Source of the DNA: Limosilactobacillus rudii
GTDB lineage: Bacteria > Bacillota > Bacilli > Lactobacillales > Lactobacillaceae
Direction of reading: 5' to 3'
Assembly: GCF_014145455.1 (NCBI RefSeq)
Contig: NZ_JACIVB010000054.1
Location: 1-64,000 of the forward strand
DNA length: 64,000 bases
Within the stretch, counting starts at the first letter, position 1; every line of letters starts with the position of its first letter. The notes beneath the pieces were generated by a model that made no database searches, had not been told where the DNA came from, and saw nothing but the letters and a program-made list of their open reading frames with translations. This document shows, in pieces, positions 55,721 through 64,000 of the stretch. The translations under genes were made by a program, and so were the position numbers.

Positions 55721-55784
55721 AAAAGAAGCTAAGAAAGATTTCGCCAAATAATTTGTAAGGTTGATCTTTGTCTCAGCTTCTTTT
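55721..55784. terminator. Bidirectional terminator between the symporter and lrp genes
   Basis: Stem AAAAGAAGCT / AGCTTCTTTT (55721-55730 and 55775-55784), extended by AGAAAGAT/ATCTTTGTCT pairing, with A/T runs outside. Confidence 0.85.
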
Positions 55785-56261
55785 TTAATTATTTTGTTTT
55801 GATGGTTTGCTTATTTCCTGAGCTGCAGCTAATTTGACACCGCGATGATCAACGCTTGTACTAAAAACAATTTGCGTACTAGTTTTGCCGAAACGCTGTT
55901 GAATTATGTTGATGAAGTCATCTAAGTCAGTAGTAGATGGAAAGACAACTTCCATAATTTCAGAATAATCACCGGTTACACAGTTACACTCAATTACATT
56001 TGGAATTTGTTGGATGTAAGGATAAAACTCTTGCTTTTGCCGTGGTTCAAGCTGAACCTGAATAAAAGCCTTAACGTGAAAGTCGATTTTTTCCATATTA
56101 ACACTTGTATGGTAGCCAGTAATAATTCCGCTTCGTTCGAGCTTGTTAATTCGCGCCGCAATTGCTGGAGACGAAATAAAGCATTCTTTAGATAGTTCTT
56201 TTAAAGAAGCACGAGCGTTTTTTTGGAGAAGATTGATAATCTTCCGGTCGATTTTATCCAT
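55785..56261 (-). CDS. Lrp/AsnC-family regulator
   Basis: A 158-residue feast/famine regulator: N-terminal helix-turn-helix (MDKIDRKIINLLQKNARASLKELSKECFIS) and a RAM ligand domain (VKAFIQVQLEPRQ to FSTSVDHRGVKL). Start at ATG 56261 after GTGAGG; the TTG at 56282 is less likely. Divergent from the usp gene, which it might control; the region between has AT-rich palindromic sequence. Confidence 0.88.
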   Translation of the reverse strand: MDKIDRKIINLLQKNARASLKELSKECFISSPAIAARINKLERSGIITGYHTSVNMEKIDFHVKAFIQVQLEPRQKQEFYPYIQQIPNVIECNCVTGDYSEIMEVVFPSTTDLDDFINIIQQRFGKTSTQIVFSTSVDHRGVKLAAAQEISKPSKQNN

Positions 56262-56404
56262 ATGATGCGGCCTCACTTTCAAAAATTAAAGATATATTTG
56301 ATATATTAAGGGTACTCTAATTAAAGATTAATGTATAGTATAAATTTTGTAAAATCATCAATTTAATGAAAACTTGGTGAAAGTGTGTAATATTATAGTT
56401 TCGC

Positions 56405-56434
56405 TTACTTCCTACTATAAAAAAATGGTATAAT
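56405..56434 (+). promoter_or_regulatory. Promoter of the usp gene
   Basis: TTACTT (56405-56410), 18-base spacer, perfect TATAAT (56429-56434). Confidence 0.55.
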
Positions 56435-56477
56435 TTAAGTAAATATATACTTGCTGTTTGAATGGAGGTTCAAACTT

Positions 56478-56942
56478 ATGGATCAAGAATATCAAAATAT
56501 CTTAGTACCTGTCGATGGTTCCAAAGAATCAGAATACGCACTACACCGTGCTATTGCAATTGCAAAGCGTAATGGCGCACATGTCGATATCTTAAATGTT
56601 ATCGATACGCGGGCAATGGCCTACAATTTTGCAGGTATGTCAGATGGAAGTATCGCATATCAATTGGTTGACAAGTCAAAGCAGTACCTTGATGAATTGT
56701 TAAAGGATGCAAAAGACAAGGATGATTTTGATAACCTTGACATCCATATTCGTCTAGGAAATCCAAAGACAATCATTTCCTTTGACTTTCCTCGGGACCA
56801 CCATAACGATATGATTATTATTGGTGCTAGTGGTTTATCACGGATGCAACGAGCAGTGATGGGTTCTGTTACGTCATATGTAAAGCGTAATGCTCCTGTT
56901 GATGTTTTAGTTGTTCGGACAGATGTTGATGTAGTTAAATAA
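56478..56942 (+). CDS. Universal stress protein (UspA type, ATP-binding)
   Basis: A 154-residue UspA-fold protein. The ATP-binding signature G-2X-G-9X-G-S is complete (GASGLSRMQRAVMGS near residue 118), so it should bind ATP like MJ0577. N-terminal NILVPVDGSKESEYALHRAI is typical. GGAGG lies 9 bases before ATG 56478. Cytoplasmic; linked to stress survival in related bacteria. Confidence 0.95.
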   Translation: MDQEYQNILVPVDGSKESEYALHRAIAIAKRNGAHVDILNVIDTRAMAYNFAGMSDGSIAYQLVDKSKQYLDELLKDAKDKDDFDNLDIHIRLGNPKTIISFDFPRDHHNDMIIIGASGLSRMQRAVMGSVTSYVKRNAPVDVLVVRTDVDVVK

Positions 56943-56949
56943 CTGAGAT

Positions 56950-56979
56950 AAGGGGAGCTATTGAGTTGGCTCCTTTTTT
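56950..56979 (+). terminator. Intrinsic terminator after usp
   Basis: Stem AAGGGGAGC / GCTCCTTTT (56950-56958 and 56969-56977, two G-U) with T run. Confidence 0.8.
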
Positions 56980-57008
56980 GTTGTTTTTAATAGTATTCAT
57001 GTAATAGA

Positions 57009-57046
57009 AAAAAGAGCTGAGTGAAATCATTTTCGCTCAACTCCTT
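57009..57046 (-). terminator. Intrinsic terminator after the lacS-type gene
   Basis: Minus-strand stem GAGTTGAGCGAAA / TTTCACTCAGCTC with T's after it; mostly paired with a few mismatches. Confidence 0.75.
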
Positions 57047-57075
57047 TTTAGGTTCGTTAGAGAACAATATTTAAT

Positions 57076-59019
57076 TTACTTTTTAGTAACTTCCATAACA
57101 ACATCTTTAGAGGTTACCTTATCGCCAGCATTCTTCAATAGCTTAATATCGAAATCTTTACTGTTAGTGACAGTTACCATTACAGTATCATCCAAGCCAG
57201 CTTTCTTAATTGCTGGATCCCAGAATTCCATTAATTCGTCACCCTTATTAAAGTGTTGGTCTTTATCGAAGTAACTAATGAATCCAGTACCGCGAAGTTT
57301 GACCGTATCAATACCAACGTGGATTAATAGCATGATACCATTATCGGATTCGAGACCGACCGCATGGCGAGTAGAGAATGTTGCACGCACTGTACCACTG
57401 AATGGGGCAATAACTTTACCATCAGAAGGGGTAATAGCAAATCCCTTTCCCATATTACCAGCAGCGAAGTTTTCATCACTAACATCCTTTAGGTCAACGA
57501 GGGTACCGGCAACTGGAGAAGTAATCTGGGTAACACCAGGTTGTGGAGTAGGGGTAGATTCAGTATCATCATTGTCCTTGTTAAACTGATTTCCCCAAGT
57601 CTGTTCTAGTTTAGCAACAATCTTCGCATGTGATTTTTCATCCAATTTAACCTTAAGGACGAAGATAATAATACCAACGATAATTAAAGCAATTGGAATT
57701 AAGAACATGTAAATCTTAAATACACTAACACCATGAGCAGTAACAGTAGCAGCAGTAGCACCACCGGTCATACCAGCGGCAACAGTCGCCATAACAACAA
57801 CCCCGTTAGCAACGGCACCACCGAACTTATCAAGAAGTGGACGGATAGAAAGAGTAAGTGATTCGTCACGGTGTCCTAACTTTAATTGACCATATTCAAC
57901 TGAATCGGTAATGGTCATGAGGACAACTAAGAAGATAATTGGTTGCGGAATAAAGAATAATTCAGCACCGAGTAAAACAAGGGCTAATGACTTGCCAGCG
58001 AAGGCGAAGATCAAAGCACCAACAACTTCGATTGAAGCAGCCCCGTAGAAAAGTTTGTGACGACCGATCTTGCCTGAGAATAATGGGAAGGCAAAGACGG
58101 AGATAACACCAACAATTGTGTTCAAACCACCAAGGATTGAGAAGGCCTTGGCATTACCTAAAATGTAAGTGAAGTAGTAAAGTTCAAAACTGTTTAGTAG
58201 AGTTTGACCAGTAGTAAAGAATAAGTAAGACATTGCAATTGCAAGAAGTTGATCATTCTTGATTAGGATATGAAGAATGTCTTTAAGTTTAGTTTGTTCC
58301 TTATTTTCACGAAGCAATGACTTTTGTTCGTGAGTAAACATCCCAACCCCAATTGAAGTGATAGCTGAGATAGCAGCAACGATTGCGGCAAAGATGAACC
58401 AACCACGGTCATCACCAGTACCGCCATTTTGGTTAATGGAGAAGAACAGTACCATTGGCATGATGACAAACCCAATGATCTGTCCACCAATTGTGGAACC
58501 AACCCGGGCAAAGGTAGCTATCTTGTCACGTTCATGTGAGTCGAATGACATAGCAGGAACCATTGACCAGAAACCAACATCATTAAACGAGTAAAACACA
58601 TCCATAATGATATAAATAATAGCAAATACAACTAAGTAAAGAAATGGATTACTTACGTTTAAACCACCTAATGGCGTGAAGAGGGCAGCCAAGAGAACGG
58701 CAGAAATAACACCACCGCCAACAACCCATGGCTTGAATTTACCCCATCTAGTGTTGGTCCGGTCGATTGCGTTCCCAATCAATGGGTCAATTAGCAATTC
58801 AACAATCCGCAAAATCATGATGATGGCACCAACATATCCAACCATCCGATTATCAAAAGCCTTGTCACTAGTAGTAAATAAGTGACCAGTGACGTACATC
58901 ATAAAGTAGGTAGAAAGTAATGCAAAGAAAGCATCATGTCCAAACGCACCTAGCGAATATGCCAAGCGGGAACGAACAACATGAGATTCTTTCTTTGAAT
59001 TCTCAATTTTCGCATCCAT
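57076..59019 (-). CDS. lacS: LacS-type galactoside permease with C-terminal EIIA domain
   Basis: A 647-residue GPH-family symporter. Residues 1-460 hold twelve helices (YSLGAFGHDAFFALLSTYFMMY; DRTNTRWGKFKPW); residues 495-647 are a glucose-type EIIA domain with the phosphorylatable His in LLIHVGIDTV. In Streptococcus thermophilus LacS that His takes phosphate from HPr and tunes transport. Substrate is lactose, galactose or an alpha-galactoside; no beta-galactosidase gene is beside it. Its promoter holds a cre site, so catabolite control is likely. Confidence 0.88.
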   Translation of the reverse strand: MDAKIENSKKESHVVRSRLAYSLGAFGHDAFFALLSTYFMMYVTGHLFTTSDKAFDNRMVGYVGAIIMILRIVELLIDPLIGNAIDRTNTRWGKFKPWVVGGGVISAVLLAALFTPLGGLNVSNPFLYLVVFAIIYIIMDVFYSFNDVGFWSMVPAMSFDSHERDKIATFARVGSTIGGQIIGFVIMPMVLFFSINQNGGTGDDRGWFIFAAIVAAISAITSIGVGMFTHEQKSLLRENKEQTKLKDILHILIKNDQLLAIAMSYLFFTTGQTLLNSFELYYFTYILGNAKAFSILGGLNTIVGVISVFAFPLFSGKIGRHKLFYGAASIEVVGALIFAFAGKSLALVLLGAELFFIPQPIIFLVVLMTITDSVEYGQLKLGHRDESLTLSIRPLLDKFGGAVANGVVVMATVAAGMTGGATAATVTAHGVSVFKIYMFLIPIALIIVGIIIFVLKVKLDEKSHAKIVAKLEQTWGNQFNKDNDDTESTPTPQPGVTQITSPVAGTLVDLKDVSDENFAAGNMGKGFAITPSDGKVIAPFSGTVRATFSTRHAVGLESDNGIMLLIHVGIDTVKLRGTGFISYFDKDQHFNKGDELMEFWDPAIKKAGLDDTVMVTVTNSKDFDIKLLKNAGDKVTSKDVVMEVTKK

Positions 59020-59065
59020 GTTAACTCTCCTTTTCTACAACAACATAAAATATCTTACAGTCATA

Positions 59066-59094
59066 ATAGTAAGCGTTTTCATAGAAAAAGTCAA
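59066..59094 (-). promoter_or_regulatory. lacS promoter with cre site in the spacer
   Basis: TTGACT (59094-59089), 17-base spacer, TACTAT (59071-59066). TGAAAACGCTTACT (59081-59068) matches the cre consensus at all but the last position and overlaps the -10, a repressing position. Confidence 0.78.
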
Positions 59095-59141
59095 TCTGAT
59101 TTTAGTAAAGTTTTACGAAAAAGAGAAGAGTATGAATAATT

Positions 59142-59408
59142 TTATTTTTTAAAGGCTAGTGCAAGTACTTCTGCCTGAGCAGTTTCTAATTGGTCAGCGT
59201 TTAAATTAATATATTTATTTACAAGTCGCTTGTCTACATGAAGATCAGTTACTAAGAAGTCGTGGATGGATGTAATGTTAGTATTAGCGTGTCGTAAATG
59301 TAAAATGGTCATGGCAACCGCCAATTGTGTGACCTTAGCTGCTGAAAGGGTAGCAGGGGCAGTTTCAACTACTCCTTGGTAATAACCAGTCATAAACACT
59401 TTATTCAT
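59142..59408 (-). CDS. Small hypothetical protein, 88 aa
   Basis: An 88-residue soluble, helical protein (MNKVFMTGYYQGVVETAPATLS...), not recognised. I start at ATG 59408 after GAGGTGAT. It lies alone between gnd and lacS, just after the gnd terminator, and is oriented with both. Confidence 0.65.
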   Translation of the reverse strand: MNKVFMTGYYQGVVETAPATLSAAKVTQLAVAMTILHLRHANTNITSIHDFLVTDLHVDKRLVNKYINLNADQLETAQAEVLALAFKK

Positions 59409-59462
59409 TTTAATCACCTCTAGGTTAATCAAAACATGTTTTACTTAAATTGTGAAGAAAAT

Positions 59463-59492
59463 AAAAAAAGAACCGAAATCTCGGTCCTTTTT
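59463..59492 (-). terminator. Intrinsic terminator after gnd
   Basis: Stem AAAAAGGACCGA / TCGGTTCTTTTT on the minus strand with one mismatch and a T run. Confidence 0.85.
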
Positions 59493-59510
59493 AAATCAAT
59501 TATTATTTGA

Positions 59511-60947
59511 TTATTGTTCTTCGTACCAGCTGTAGTGGAAGTTACCTGGACGGTCAGTACGTTCGTAAGTGTGAGCACCGAAGTAGTCACGTTGAGCTTG
59601 AAGCAAGTTTGCAGGAAGCACTTCTGAACGGTATGAATCGTAGTAACTAATAGCAGCGCTAAGTGAAGGTACAGGAATACCAGCCTTAACAGCAAGAGCA
59701 ACAACGTCACGAATAGCCTTTTGGTACTTCTTAGCAATGTCCTTGAAGTAGTCATCAAGAAGTAAGTTCTTCAAGTCTGGGTTCTTAGTGAAGGCATCAG
59801 TGATGTTTTGTAAGAATTGTGCACGGATAATGCATCCTGCACGCCAGATTTGAGCTAATTCACCATACTTAAGGTTCCAGTTGTAACGTTCGGAGTCGAT
59901 CCGCATTTGTTCGAATCCTTGAGCGTAACTCATAAGCTTACCAAAGTAGAGGGCTTGACGTACCTTTTCAATCATTTCAGTCTTATCATCGATTGAGATA
60001 GCTTCAGTGTCAACAGGCAATTCCTTGCTTGCTTGAACACGTTCGTCCTTCATCATTGAGATGTAACGGGCGTAAACAGCTTCGGTAATAACAGATTGAG
60101 GAGCACCACCATCAAGAGCAGTCATTGAACTCCACTTACCAGTACCCTTGTTAGCACCACGGTCAAGAATCATGTCAACAATTGGCTTGTTCTTGTCATC
60201 ACCAAGGTCATCCTTACGAGTAAGAATGTCAGCAGTAATGTCAACAAGGTAACTGCTTAATTCACCCTTGTTCCATTCTGCAAATGTCTTAGCAATGTCA
60301 TCAACAGGCATCTTCAAAACATTACGCATGATGTTGTAACTTTCGTCGATTAATTCTTCATCACCGTATTCGATACCGTTGTGAACCATCTTAACATAGT
60401 GACCAGCACCGTTTGGTCCAATGTAAGCAACACATGGCTTGCCGTCTTCTTCAGCCTTAGCAGCAATCTTAGTAAGGATTGGAGCAACTAAGTCGTAAGC
60501 TTCTTTTTGACCACCAGGCATAAGTGATGGACCGTGAAGAGCACCTAATTCACCACCGGAAACACCCATTCCGATGAAGTTGATACCAGACTTGTCTAAC
60601 TTAGCGTTACGAGCCATAGTATCGTGGAAGTTAGTGTTACCACCATCGATTAAAACATCACCCTTGTCAAGTAATGGTAATAATTCATCGATAAGAGCAT
60701 CTGTTGGCTTACCTGCTTTAACCATCATAAGGATACGACGAGGCTTTTCTAGTGAGTCAACGAATTCCTTAATAGTGTAGCTAGGTACTAACTTCTTATC
60801 ACTGTGGTCACGCATCATGTCGTCAGTACGGTTGCGGTGACGGTTGTATACACCAACCGTGAAGCCACGGCTTTCGATGTTCAGTGCAAGGTTCTTACCC
60901 ATAACAGCTAAACCAACAACACCAATTTGTGCTTTTTGATCAGACAT
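59511..60947 (-). CDS. gnd: 6-phosphogluconate dehydrogenase (decarboxylating)
   Basis: A 478-residue enzyme making ribulose-5-phosphate, CO2 and NADPH, central to the phosphoketolase pathway of heterofermentative lactobacilli. NADP fold [21 protein letters not shown], substrate loop [20 protein letters not shown] and the signature [12 protein letters not shown]-like segment are all present. I start at ATG 60947 ([10 protein letters not shown]) after GAGGAG; the upstream TTG at 60965 lies in that site. A cre-like box lies upstream. Confidence 0.96.
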   Translation of the reverse strand: MSDQKAQIGVVGLAVMGKNLALNIESRGFTVGVYNRHRNRTDDMMRDHSDKKLVPSYTIKEFVDSLEKPRRILMMVKAGKPTDALIDELLPLLDKGDVLIDGGNTNFHDTMARNAKLDKSGINFIGMGVSGGELGALHGPSLMPGGQKEAYDLVAPILTKIAAKAEEDGKPCVAYIGPNGAGHYVKMVHNGIEYGDEELIDESYNIMRNVLKMPVDDIAKTFAEWNKGELSSYLVDITADILTRKDDLGDDKNKPIVDMILDRGANKGTGKWSSMTALDGGAPQSVITEAVYARYISMMKDERVQASKELPVDTEAISIDDKTEMIEKVRQALYFGKLMSYAQGFEQMRIDSERYNWNLKYGELAQIWRAGCIIRAQFLQNITDAFTKNPDLKNLLLDDYFKDIAKKYQKAIRDVVALAVKAGIPVPSLSAAISYYDSYRSEVLPANLLQAQRDYFGAHTYERTDRPGNFHYSWYEEQ

Positions 60948-61016
60948 TAAAGTCACTCTCCTCAATACTTATGTAATATATTTCACAACCTTGATTATAA
61001 CAAAATTTGGTGATAG

Positions 61017-61030
61017 TGCAAACGCTAAAC
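61017..61030 (-). promoter_or_regulatory. cre-like box upstream of gnd
   Basis: TGCAAACGCTAAAC (read on the plus strand) fits the cre core TGNAANCGNTNN, about 70 bases before the gnd start. Confidence 0.45.
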
Positions 61031-61044
61031 ATCAAATTTTATAA

Positions 61045-61082
61045 TAAAAAAAGCAATTTATAGTTAAATAACTATAAATCGC
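61045..61082 (-). terminator. Intrinsic terminator after zwf
   Basis: Stem GCGATTTATAGT / ACTATAAATTGC (61082-61071 and 61064-61053), then seven T's on the minus strand. Confidence 0.9.
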
Positions 61083-61092
61083 TTACAGTAAA

Positions 61093-62574
61093 TTAATGAT
61101 TTAAACGATAAACCCACTTACGACCATCACGAGCTAGCAATTCATCTGAAGCTGCTGGGCCCATTGAACCTGGTGTGTAGTTAGGGAATTGAGGCTTTTC
61201 AATATCCCAGAGTTTCCGAATAACGTCAACAAACTTCCATGCGTATGCAATTTCTGCCCATGAAGCAAAGTTGGTGTGGTTTCCTTCAAGAGCATCATGG
61301 AAGAGACGTTCGTATGGTTCTGGTGATTCCTTCTTGTCAGAGTCACTTTGCAAGTAGCTAAGGTCGACTGGTTCAGTAGTGAATCCTTGGCCAGCACGTT
61401 TTGCATTTAATTGAATTGCAAAACCAGACTTAGGTTCAACAAAAATCGTCAAAACATTAGAATTAAGTGATTGGTCACTTTCGGAACGTGGGTTAGCAAA
61501 AATATCAATTAATGGTTTCTTGAAGACAACGTCAATGCGGGTAAACTTGTCAGCAAGCTTTTTACCAGTCCGAACATAGAATGGTACTCCAGACCAACGA
61601 TAGTTATCAAACATTAATTTAGCAGCTACGAAAGTTTCAGTTCCTGATTCTGGATCTACGCCATCTTCATGACGGTAAGCATTAGTGCCGTCACCAGCGT
61701 CATATTGACCACGAACAAAATTACCAGCTGCTTCGGATGGAGTATATAGACGGAGACTACGAAGAGCCTTAATCTTTTCAACCCGAACATCGGCATCAGT
61801 AAATGCAACTGGTTGTTCCATTGCAAGTTGAGCAACAATTTGCATGATGTGGTTTTGGACCATGTCACGTAATGCTCCTGATTGGTCATAGTAACCAGCA
61901 CGCTCTTCAACACCAAGCTTTTCACTTAATGTAACTTGAATGTTGTCGATATAACGATTGTTCCAGAGCGATTCAATCATTGTGTTACCAAAACGTAAAG
62001 CTTGGATATTTTGAACCATTTCCTTACCAAGGTAGTGATCAATCCGGAAAATTTGATTTTCGCTAAATGTTTGTGATAATTCGTCATTAAGCTTTTTAGC
62101 AGATTCAAAATCGCGACCGAATGGTTTTTCAATAACTAACCGATTAAAGCCGTTATCAGTTAATAATCCTTGCTTCTTCAAATTTAATGCAATGGTACCA
62201 AAGAATTGTGGGGCCATTGACATGTAGAAGAGGCGGTTACCTTCAGTTCCAAATTGTTCGTCTAATTCAGCAAGACGTTGCTTAAGAATTTCATAGTGTT
62301 CTGGCTTGGTAACATCATGTGACTTGTAGAAAAAGTGCTTTGAGAATGCTTCAGCTTGACCATTCTCAGTTTCTGGAATGTTACTGATTGAATCCAAAAC
62401 AATTTTTTGAAATTCTTCATCTGATAATGGGCGACGAGATGTACCTAACAATGCAAAGTGATCAGCGAGATAACCCTTTTGATAAAGCTTAAATAAAGCA
62501 GTATAAAGTTTTCGCTTTGCAAGGTCACCGGTAGCACCGAATAATGTAATTACAGCCTTGTTTTCTGTAGCCAA
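61093..62574 (-). CDS. zwf: Glucose-6-phosphate 1-dehydrogenase
   Basis: A 493-residue enzyme, first step of the oxidative pentose-phosphate branch, yielding NAD(P)H. N-terminal ITLFGATGDLAKRKLYTAL binds the coenzyme and RIDHYLGKEMVQN is the active-site signature. I start at TTG 62574, 8 bases after AAGGAG; the GTG at 62583 overlaps that site. It is encoded just upstream of gnd on the same strand but behind a separate terminator. Confidence 0.95.
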   Translation of the reverse strand: MATENKAVITLFGATGDLAKRKLYTALFKLYQKGYLADHFALLGTSRRPLSDEEFQKIVLDSISNIPETENGQAEAFSKHFFYKSHDVTKPEHYEILKQRLAELDEQFGTEGNRLFYMSMAPQFFGTIALNLKKQGLLTDNGFNRLVIEKPFGRDFESAKKLNDELSQTFSENQIFRIDHYLGKEMVQNIQALRFGNTMIESLWNNRYIDNIQVTLSEKLGVEERAGYYDQSGALRDMVQNHIMQIVAQLAMEQPVAFTDADVRVEKIKALRSLRLYTPSEAAGNFVRGQYDAGDGTNAYRHEDGVDPESGTETFVAAKLMFDNYRWSGVPFYVRTGKKLADKFTRIDVVFKKPLIDIFANPRSESDQSLNSNVLTIFVEPKSGFAIQLNAKRAGQGFTTEPVDLSYLQSDSDKKESPEPYERLFHDALEGNHTNFASWAEIAYAWKFVDVIRKLWDIEKPQFPNYTPGSMGPAASDELLARDGRKWVYRLNH

Positions 62575-62620
62575 AATGTTCACTCCTTCTGAAATTTCAG
62601 AAAATTCTTATACCGTGACA

Positions 62621-62669
62621 ATTATATACTCTTAAAGCGCAATCTGCACTATCAAAGTAAACGTTTTCT
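62621..62669 (-). promoter_or_regulatory. zwf -10 element and upstream cre-like box
   Basis: TATAAT at 62626-62621 with a poor -35, and AGAAAACGTTTACT (62669-62656), a cre-like palindrome upstream of it. The placement upstream of the promoter would fit activation by CcpA. Confidence 0.5.
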
Positions 62670-62864
62670 AAGATGATTTTTAAGAAAATGCAAATGGACC
62701 ATTGAAGTAAAACGCCTTGTTAGCTTGCGTTTGTTAAGCGTTTGATAATTAATGGTCTAGAGCAAAAAAATTTTAAAATTAATTGTGATTAGTTAGACTA
62801 ATGTGCCAGAAATGGACCATATATAATATATATAAGTACTTAAGTTATGTGAATAACATGGCAC
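62670..62864. other. Intergenic region with nested inverted repeat
   Basis: No gene is seen between zwf and the terminator of the MFS gene. GACCATT (62697-62703) and AATGGTC (62751-62757) bracket AAACGC/GCGTTT, forming a nested dyad of about 60 bases that could be an operator pair or a hairpin. A further copy of the half-site, ATGGACCAT, occurs at 62812-62820. Confidence 0.4.
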
Positions 62865-62907
62865 AAAAAAACTCCAGTATCGGTAAAACCGAACTCTGGA
62901 GTTTTTT
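62865..62907 (-). terminator. Intrinsic terminator after the MFS gene
   Basis: Stem AAAAAACTCCAG / CTGGAGTTTTTT with an inner CGGT/ACCG; symmetrical enough to act both ways. Confidence 0.88.
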
Positions 62908-62955
62908 ATGCTCGTGGAGTGTGAAAACGAAGTCAGCAATTTCGTTCCCTAACTC

Positions 62956-64000
62956 TTATACAAACTGTTTTCGTTCTGCGATAACGCCACATACGGTAAA
63001 GAAGATAGCCGCAATGGCGATAACGATAAGGCTCGCAACCCAGTTATGTGTTTGTGAATAGAGATTCCCAACAACGATTGGGCCTAACGCTGCAATTAAG
63101 TAACCGACTGATTGAACCATCCCCGAAAGGTTTCGTGTATCAGCAGCACTTTTTGTCTTGAGACCGAAGAGGGTCATTGCAAGGACAAAAGTTGTTGTCG
63201 TCCCCATACCAAGGAAGAGGGCAACAAAAGCGTAATAAACAAATGAGTTAACTGGGAAAAACATCATACCCGTTCCAATTAGGGAAACAATTCCGGCAAA
63301 TAGCATAATTGGTTGTCGGTTTTGCATTTTTGTAGCAATAACAGGAACAAGGAAGGCAAAAGGCATGGAGAAAAGCTGCAACAAACCAGCAACAAGACTT
63401 GCTTGATCACTAGTTAAGCCGGCATCCATTGCAATTGTTGGTAACCAGGCTACAATGCTATAAAATACAAAGCATTGTCCACCGAAGAAAAGCAGTAGCC
63501 ACCATGCGTTAGAATTTTTCCACATGTTTGTACCACGATCAGCTGGTTCACTGCTATTGGCTGCTCGCTGATTGTAACGCAAATTTGGTACCCAAATAAT
63601 TGCTGCAATTAAGGCGATAGCACTAATAATAATTACGGCAGTCTCCCAACTAGTCGCATGGGTGATCGGGGTGATGACATATGCACCTATTGCGGCGAAT
63701 AATGTCATGGCAACATTATACATTCCCGTTACACTGCCGATACGATTAGGGAGTTTGTCAGAAATAATTGCTGGTAAAAGAACATTAATACAAGTAATAG
63801 CAGCTCCGACTAGGATAGTACCAACCATTAAGGAAGAAAAGTTCAATATTCGCAGATATGAACCGATAAACATGAGAATCATTGCTAATTCGATTGTTAA
63901 TTCGTTTCCAATCCGTTGTGCGAGGGCAGAAACGACCGATGATAGCAGCCCGAAGCAAAGCAAGGGGATAGTAGTTAAAATTCCTAAACTGGTAGTCTCA
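62956..64000 (-). CDS. CynX/NimT-type MFS transporter, 5' end outside the window
   Basis: At least 348 residues of a major facilitator; the reading frame is open to the right edge (upstream of the TTG at 63963 the codons read ETTSLGILTTIPL), so the N-terminus is missing. About ten helices remain, with a hydrophilic mid-loop (YNQRAANSSEPADRG). The helix patterns and the short GMVQSVGYLIAALGPIVVG segment fit the CynX/NimT (cyanate/2-nitroimidazole) subgroup. Substrate unknown. Confidence 0.82.
   Translation of the reverse strand, partial: ETTSLGILTTIPLLCFGLLSSVVSALAQRIGNELTIELAMILMFIGSYLRILNFSSLMVGTILVGAAITCINVLLPAIISDKLPNRIGSVTGMYNVAMTLFAAIGAYVITPITHATSWETAVIIISAIALIAAIIWVPNLRYNQRAANSSEPADRGTNMWKNSNAWWLLLFFGGQCFVFYSIVAWLPTIAMDAGLTSDQASLVAGLLQLFSMPFAFLVPVIATKMQNRQPIMLFAGIVSLIGTGMMFFPVNSFVYYAFVALFLGMGTTTTFVLAMTLFGLKTKSAADTRNLSGMVQSVGYLIAALGPIVVGNLYSQTHNWVASLIVIAIAAIFFTVCGVIAERKQFV

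Noticed and set aside
56283-56477. A conserved-RNA (Lacto-usp-like) element upstream of the usp gene
   Set aside because: The promoter lies only about 45 bases before the start codon, leaving little room for a structured leader, and I see no convincing stem.

Overview
The window reads as chromosomal DNA of a low-GC, Gram-positive, heterofermentative lactic acid bacterium of the family Lactobacillaceae, most likely Limosilactobacillus reuteri or a close relative. That name is an inference, not a database match. It rests on the large LPXTG adhesin with Mub-type repeats and a KxYKxGKxW signal peptide, the galKT-lacI cluster with a class-II GalT, a LacS-type sugar permease, oxidative pentose-phosphate genes (zwf, gnd), a T-box on a branched-chain amino acid permease, and AGGAGG-type ribosome binding sites throughout. 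I saw no rRNA, tRNA, CRISPR array, insertion sequence or prophage.

Layout. 0.2-2.2 kb: RluA pseudouridine synthase, TerC and thioredoxin. 2.4-7.8 kb: a giant mucus-adhesin gene that is out of frame as read because of a G9 tract just after the signal peptide, and that sits between two nearly identical terminator hairpins. 7.8-10.3 kb: MATE exporter and a cadD-czrA-like metal-resistance operon. 10.3-13.2 kb: a three-gene ABC importer of the tryptophan (TrpXYZ) type behind a structured leader with a 16-codon Trp-containing ORF and two terminators. 13.3-16.2 kb: LysM/NlpC-P60 wall hydrolase, isochorismatase-like hydrolase, two Xre regulators and a broken membrane gene. 16.4-20.6 kb: ABC-F protein, CmpB-type membrane protein, glucosaminidase, glycerate kinase. 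20.6-22.4 kb: brnQ with an Ile-type T-box. 22.4-30.3 kb: housekeeping and poorly known genes, including a Mpg / MoxR / VWA-metallopeptidase operon. 30.3-36.5 kb: PepO, a membrane Xre regulator with a macrodomain protein, an MFS exporter and cardiolipin synthase. 36.5-39.3 kb: a membrane-anchored MerR protein, then a MetA-fold acyltransferase and cysK behind a leader peptide ending Cys-Cys. 39.3-43.8 kb: a complete BceRS-BceAB antimicrobial-peptide module. 43.9-49.6 kb: pnuC, greA and assorted enzymes. 49.7-53.5 kb: galK-galT-lacI. 53.5-57 kb: DedA, dicarboxylate/amino-acid symporter, Lrp regulator, universal stress protein. 57-62.6 kb: LacS-type permease, gnd and zwf, each with cre-like boxes. 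The last gene, an MFS transporter, runs off the right edge.

The strongest novelty candidates are regulatory. (1) The acyltransferase-cysK operon shows a textbook ribosome-mediated attenuator: strong promoter, ribosome binding site, 16-residue ORF ending Cys-Cys-stop, and a 13-bp terminator stem whose 5' arm contains those Cys codons. (2) The Trp-type ABC operon has a similarly placed 16-codon ORF with one Trp codon inside an elaborate leader. (3) The adhesin looks phase-variable through a poly-G tract. With the brnQ T-box, one window thus shows at least two different ways of sensing amino-acid supply. All functional statements come from reading the sequence and from family knowledge; no search or folding program was run.
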